Assembly (NCBI RefSeq): GCF_000143985.1
Contig: NC_014364.1
Coordinates: 1 to 64,000 of the forward strand
Length of the DNA: 64,000 bases
Reading direction: 5' to 3'
DNA from: Sediminispirochaeta smaragdinae DSM 11293
Lineage (GTDB): Bacteria > Spirochaetota > Spirochaetia > DSM-16054 > Sediminispirochaetaceae
Positions 60,711-64,000 of the stretch are shown one piece after another. Every line of letters starts with the position of its first letter. Position 1 is the stretch's first letter. A program made the position numbers and the translations under genes. Below the pieces are notes generated by a model. That model had not been told where the DNA came from. It did no database searches and saw nothing but the letters and a program-made list of their open reading frames with translations.

Positions 60711-62132
60711 ATGTATTTAGGCATCGATCTGGGGACCGGTTCGGTGAAGCTTATGCTTCTCGGGCCGGATGGGGCTGAGCATACCGTCTCTCGCTCTTAT
60801 GAGGTCTCATCTCCCCATAGCGGCTGGGCACAGATTGACACGGATATCTGGCTTGCGGCCTTGTCTTCATGTATCCGGGAGCTTCCCGGGGTGGAAGGAG
60901 TGAAAGCCATAGGGCTCTCCGGCCAGATGCATGGCATTGTTCCGTGCTCGGGAATGAGCGGAACCGCACCTGTTGCTTTGGGGTCGGCCATTACCTGGGC
61001 GGATCAGCGGGCGGCGGAAACCTTGCCCTACTACAAGACCTTTTCCGAGCAAACCCTTTCGAAGCTGGGAAATCCCCCCTCTGCCGGAATGGCCGGACCG
61101 ATTCTTTTATGGCTTAGGGACCAGATGCCCGGACTCTTTGCCAAGATTGATATTGCGTGTATGCCAAAGGATTTTATTAGGGCTACGCTGACGGGAGATC
61201 GTCTGACCGATTATTCCGATGCAAGTGGAACACTATTGTATGATTTCTCGATACAAGGCTGGCATGCAGAACTGGTTCGAGCGATTGGGCTTGATATGAC
61301 CCAACTTCCTCAAATTCGGGCAGGCAATAGTATTGCAGGCTTTGTCAGCGATGATGCCGCTCGTCGATTTGGCCTTCCTCCCGGAATCCCTGTAGCGTTG
61401 GGGGCGGGTGATACCCCAGCCGCTTTCTTCGGAACAGATTTGCATGATCCCGGGACCGCACAAATTTCTATCGGAACGGCCGCCCAGATCGGTGTTCCGA
61501 TGGCGGAGCGTGGCATTCATACGGTCATGAACCTCAATCTTTTTGAGGGAGTACGACCTGGCTCACGGTATCGGATCGCTGCAATGATGAACGGCGGTCT
61601 TGCGCTTGAATGGGTACGGCGTCAACTGGGCTTTTCCTGGCAGGATCTTTATCGTTCTCTGGAACGACGGGGACTTGGGACTCCGTCGGATCTTATCTTT
61701 ATTCCCTATCTTTCCGGAGAACGAACGCCTCATATGAACCCTGATGCACGGGGGGCATGGATAGGACTTTCGCTCCATCATCAACGGGAGGATCTTGCCC
61801 TGGCGGCACTGCTGGGAGTGGCCTCAACTATCCGCCTCGGCCTTGATACCCTCCTCTCGGCGGGAAATTCTTCAATTAGCCAGCTGCGCCTCGTAGGCGG
61901 TAGCGCCAGGTTTCCCTTCTGGCGAAAAGTTCTTGCTGCAATGCTGGAACGAGACCTATTGGTTTCTCAGCAGACCGATAGTTCGGCACGGGGAGCCGCC
62001 CTTATGGCTGCGGAAGCTATCGGGGAACGGCTTTCGCCCTCCTTTGGCTTTGATTGCGAGCATGCCGAAAGCTACTCGTGGATGAAAGAGTATTTCCAAA
62101 AACAACAGGACCTCTATTATAAAATTTTCTAA
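60711..62132 (+). CDS. FGGY-family carbohydrate kinase (xylulokinase-like)
   Basis: A 473-residue sugar kinase. Signatures: YLGIDLGTGSVKLMLLG (phosphate 1, residues 2-18), LSGQMHGIVP (about 69-78), WADQRAAETLPYY (about 96-108), ALGAGDTPAAFFG (about 229-241) and the C-terminal LRLVGGSARFPFWRKVLA (about 390-407). The length (usual for xylulokinase is about 480-500) and the QMHG and GGSARSPF-like motifs fit XylB best; ribulokinase is the main alternative. Start 60711 is chosen because the upstream frame overlaps the permease gene. No isomerase gene is present in the operon. Confidence 0.88.
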   Translation: MYLGIDLGTGSVKLMLLGPDGAEHTVSRSYEVSSPHSGWAQIDTDIWLAALSSCIRELPGVEGVKAIGLSGQMHGIVPCSGMSGTAPVALGSAITWADQRAAETLPYYKTFSEQTLSKLGNPPSAGMAGPILLWLRDQMPGLFAKIDIACMPKDFIRATLTGDRLTDYSDASGTLLYDFSIQGWHAELVRAIGLDMTQLPQIRAGNSIAGFVSDDAARRFGLPPGIPVALGAGDTPAAFFGTDLHDPGTAQISIGTAAQIGVPMAERGIHTVMNLNLFEGVRPGSRYRIAAMMNGGLALEWVRRQLGFSWQDLYRSLERRGLGTPSDLIFIPYLSGERTPHMNPDARGAWIGLSLHHQREDLALAALLGVASTIRLGLDTLLSAGNSSISQLRLVGGSARFPFWRKVLAAMLERDLLVSQQTDSSARGAALMAAEAIGERLSPSFGFDCEHAESYSWMKEYFQKQQDLYYKIF

Positions 62133-62188
62133 ATCCGGGCAATTCTGAGCTGATACCGCTATAATGGAAGTCATGGAGTGGATATTTC

Positions 62189-63106
62189 ATGGCTGATAAC
62201 ACCGTTGTCATTTTGTGGTTTTCTATTGTGTTTCAATTAATGGCGGCTGCCTATGCGCTATTTCTCATTCGAGTGACCGGATTACGATATTCCTGGATTT
62301 GTATATCTCTCGCTTTGATTCTCATGAGCGTCCGACGAATCGTTTCGCTTTCGAGCGGGCTTTTAGGGGCCGCTACGATGGGGGAACCCCTATATGAAGC
62401 AATTGGGCTTTTGCTATCAATGCTCGTTTTTGTGGGAATTGTGGGGATTCGTTCTATCCTTGTCGAGTGGAGAAAGAATCAGACTAAGGTGGAGGCGCTC
62501 CTTCAGGAAAAAGAGATGATACTGAGAGAGGTGCACCATAGGATCAAAAATAATATGTCCACGATACTTAGCTTTCTTTCGCTTCAAGCCGAAACATTGG
62601 GTTCGTCACCGGCAAGAACCTCAATCGAGGAGGCGGAAAATCGTGTTCGAAGCATGATGATTTTGTACGATAAACTGTACAGGGGCGAGAATGTCGATGC
62701 TTGTCCTATTGATCAATATCTTCCCTTGCTAATCGATCAGATTCTTGCGACCTTTCCCAATAGTGATTCGGTCGAGGTTGAGAAGAGTATCGGAAATTTT
62801 GAGCTGGATGCAAAACGTCTTTCCTTGGTTGGAATTATCGTCAACGAACTTTTGACAAACAGCATGAAATACGCTTTTTCCGATGCGACACGTGGACATA
62901 TTCGTGTGCATGCAGAGCTGGAATCCGGACAGGTCTTGATTCGCTTTGAAGACAACGGAACAGGAATCCCTGCTCATGTCGATTTTGAAGGTACCTCGGA
63001 TTTAGGCCTTCGAATGATTAAAGCGCTTACCACTCAGCTTGACGGTACCGTTCAACTGGAACGGGAAGAGGGAACCTGCATTTCAATATCCTTCCCGTTT
63101 CAATAG
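62189..63106 (+). CDS. Orphan membrane sensor histidine kinase (HisKA_2 type)
   Basis: A 305-residue kinase with three hydrophobic N-terminal helices (about 5-24, 31-55, 65-90) and no extracytoplasmic domain. A short coiled segment (LVEWRKNQTKVEALLQEKE) leads to the HisKA_2 box LREVHHRIKNNMSTILSFLS (about 112-131). The HATPase_c domain shows NELLTNSMKYAFSD, EDNGTGIPAHVDFEGTSDLGLRMI and a C-terminal CISISFPF. No response regulator is adjacent. It belongs to the same kinase type as the larger kinase at 18168-19775. It converges with the truncated chemoreceptor gene 6 bp away. Confidence 0.87.
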   Translation: MADNTVVILWFSIVFQLMAAAYALFLIRVTGLRYSWICISLALILMSVRRIVSLSSGLLGAATMGEPLYEAIGLLLSMLVFVGIVGIRSILVEWRKNQTKVEALLQEKEMILREVHHRIKNNMSTILSFLSLQAETLGSSPARTSIEEAENRVRSMMILYDKLYRGENVDACPIDQYLPLLIDQILATFPNSDSVEVEKSIGNFELDAKRLSLVGIIVNELLTNSMKYAFSDATRGHIRVHAELESGQVLIRFEDNGTGIPAHVDFEGTSDLGLRMIKALTTQLDGTVQLEREEGTCISISFPFQ

Positions 63107-63112
63107 ATCTTC

Positions 63113-64000
63113 TCAAATGGAAAAACGTTTCAGGTTATCTTCGATCCTATCTACGGCCTCGACAGATTCTGAAAAGAGTTCCTGTAATGTGACCATCGAA
63201 CCGGTAACCTCTTGAACACCCGCGCTAATCTCCCTGATTCCCAGAAGGATCTCACTGCTTACTCCCTGTAGGCCATCCATCGATTCTGCAATTTCACCTG
63301 CACCGTTATTGATTTCCGAAGAGGCTGACTTGATGGATTCTGTTATTTCCGTAAGCTCATTTATTGCGATATTGATTTCATCCGCCCCGGTATTGATTTC
63401 TCCCATGGTGGAGGAGACTTCCTGAAAGGAATTGGCTAGATTGGTAACTCCCAAACGGAGCCGGGCAAAGGAGGTCTTGTTTTCCTGCGCCGATTCCTGG
63501 GCCTCTTGTATGATCGCATTTACTTTGCCTAATGTTTCGGCAATTTGCTTGGAATTGGACGATGTTTCTTCTGCAAGTTTTCTGATCTCATCGGCCACAA
63601 CGGAAAATCCCTTTCCCGCTTCTCCCGCATGAGCAGCCTCAATGGCAGCATTCATGGCTAGAAGATTGGTCTGCGTTGAAATATTATTGATGACACCGAT
63701 TACTTCAAGCATTTGTGTTGAGAGGGCGGCAACATTATCAATGACCATGCCAGTTGATTCGATGTTGCTGTCGGTTTGTTCAATAACGGAGATCAGTTCG
63801 GGAATTTCCTGTTGCCGATTTTGTGATATTCGGGCAACATTTGCTATGGATGCTGCCATCTCCTCAACGGCGGCCGACGATTGGATGACGGCACCGGCCT
63901 GTTGCTCGACCTGGTTGGTCATATCTTGAATATTGGTTCTAATCTGTTCGACGGCGCTACTCGATTCTGAAACCAGTCCGGTTTGCCGTTCTATATGGTG
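63113..64000 (-). CDS. Methyl-accepting chemotaxis protein, C-terminal part (runs off window)
   Basis: The frame is open to the window edge, so only the cytoplasmic signalling part (about 295 codons) is seen. The hairpin tip [37 protein letters not shown] and long heptad helices (SSAAVEEMAASIANVA, NTGADEINIAINELTEI) identify an MCP signalling domain. It lacks a visible CheR-binding tail. An internal ATG at 63922 is not the true start, because in-frame coiled-coil coding continues upstream to the edge. The sensory domain lies outside the window. Confidence 0.93.
   Translation of the reverse strand, partial: HHIERQTGLVSESSSAVEQIRTNIQDMTNQVEQQAGAVIQSSAAVEEMAASIANVARISQNRQQEIPELISVIEQTDSNIESTGMVIDNVAALSTQMLEVIGVINNISTQTNLLAMNAAIEAAHAGEAGKGFSVVADEIRKLAEETSSNSKQIAETLGKVNAIIQEAQESAQENKTSFARLRLGVTNLANSFQEVSSTMGEINTGADEINIAINELTEITESIKSASSEINNGAGEIAESMDGLQGVSSEILLGIREISAGVQEVTGSMVTLQELFSESVEAVDRIEDNLKRFSI

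Noticed and set aside
1-64000. tRNA, rRNA, CRISPR array, prophage or insertion-sequence genes
   Set aside because: No cloverleaf-like sequence, regular spacer-repeat arrangement, transposase or phage structural gene was recognised on either strand. Only the small inverted-repeat elements were found.

Overview
The window looks like the replication-origin region of a free-living, anaerobic member of the Spirochaetota (Spirochaeta/Sediminispirochaeta-like). This is an inference. It rests on the dnaA-dnaN-recF-DUF721-rpmH-rnpA-yidC-jag order, on a secretome with 'FANGxSE/FAGGxxE'-type mature N termini, on HisKA_2-type orphan kinases, chemoreceptors and a flavodiiron protein, and on many sugar and peptide ABC importers. 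No rRNA, tRNA, CRISPR array, prophage or transposase gene was seen. No gene-free stretch exceeds about 250 bases.

Layout. (1) 1-8773: origin and housekeeping block with DnaA boxes, dnaA, dnaN, recF, a DciA-like DUF721 gene, overlapping rpmH/rnpA, yidC, jag and metK. (2) 8785-20260: mixed single genes: a LysO-type exporter, a metallophosphoesterase, a PTS EIIA-like protein, a 2Fe-2S ferredoxin, a LacI regulator, an Fe-dependent alcohol dehydrogenase, MsrB, a nitroreductase, an outer-membrane protein, a flavodiiron protein, an ECF-S-like membrane protein coupled to a sensor kinase, and a small secreted protein. A 150-bp MITE-like element with 22-bp inverted ends and 11-bp flanking direct repeats sits at 12813-12962. 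A probable degraded relative lies at 20295-20387. (3) 20456-29767: RpiR regulator and a complete dipeptide/oligopeptide ABC importer. Its operon continues into a creatininase-family hydrolase, an M42 aminopeptidase and a DegT-like PLP protein, so it looks like an uptake-and-degradation system for an unusual peptide or amide. (4) 29771-33150: a chemoreceptor with a periplasmic CxxCH (haem c-type) sensor, and PepD. (5) 33396-40618: an RND efflux operon headed by a regulator made of two fused TetR units, with a TetR-like palindrome just before its start and a small P-II-like protein at its end. (6) 40681-44283: HD-GYP phosphodiesterase, patatin and MATE transporter. (7) 44427-51673: LacI regulator, sugar ABC importer without its own ATPase, cytoplasmic GH31 glycosidase and an MBL-fold hydrolase. 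(8) 51724-55689: APC permease, YgiQ-type radical SAM protein and deoxynucleoside kinase, all on the minus strand. (9) 55750-62132: GntR/LacI hybrid regulator divergent from a ribose/xylose-type ABC importer plus an FGGY kinase. (10) 62189-64000: an orphan histidine kinase and the C-terminal part of a chemoreceptor that runs off the window.

How it fits together: most accessory genes form local import-plus-catabolism operons, each with its own regulator and a visible palindromic operator candidate. In all three import operons the solute-binding-protein gene is followed by a strong hairpin without a T tract, which probably sets binding protein to permease stoichiometry. The most novel-looking items are the MITE-like element, the tandem-TetR RND operon, and the dipeptide/creatininase/M42/PLP operon.
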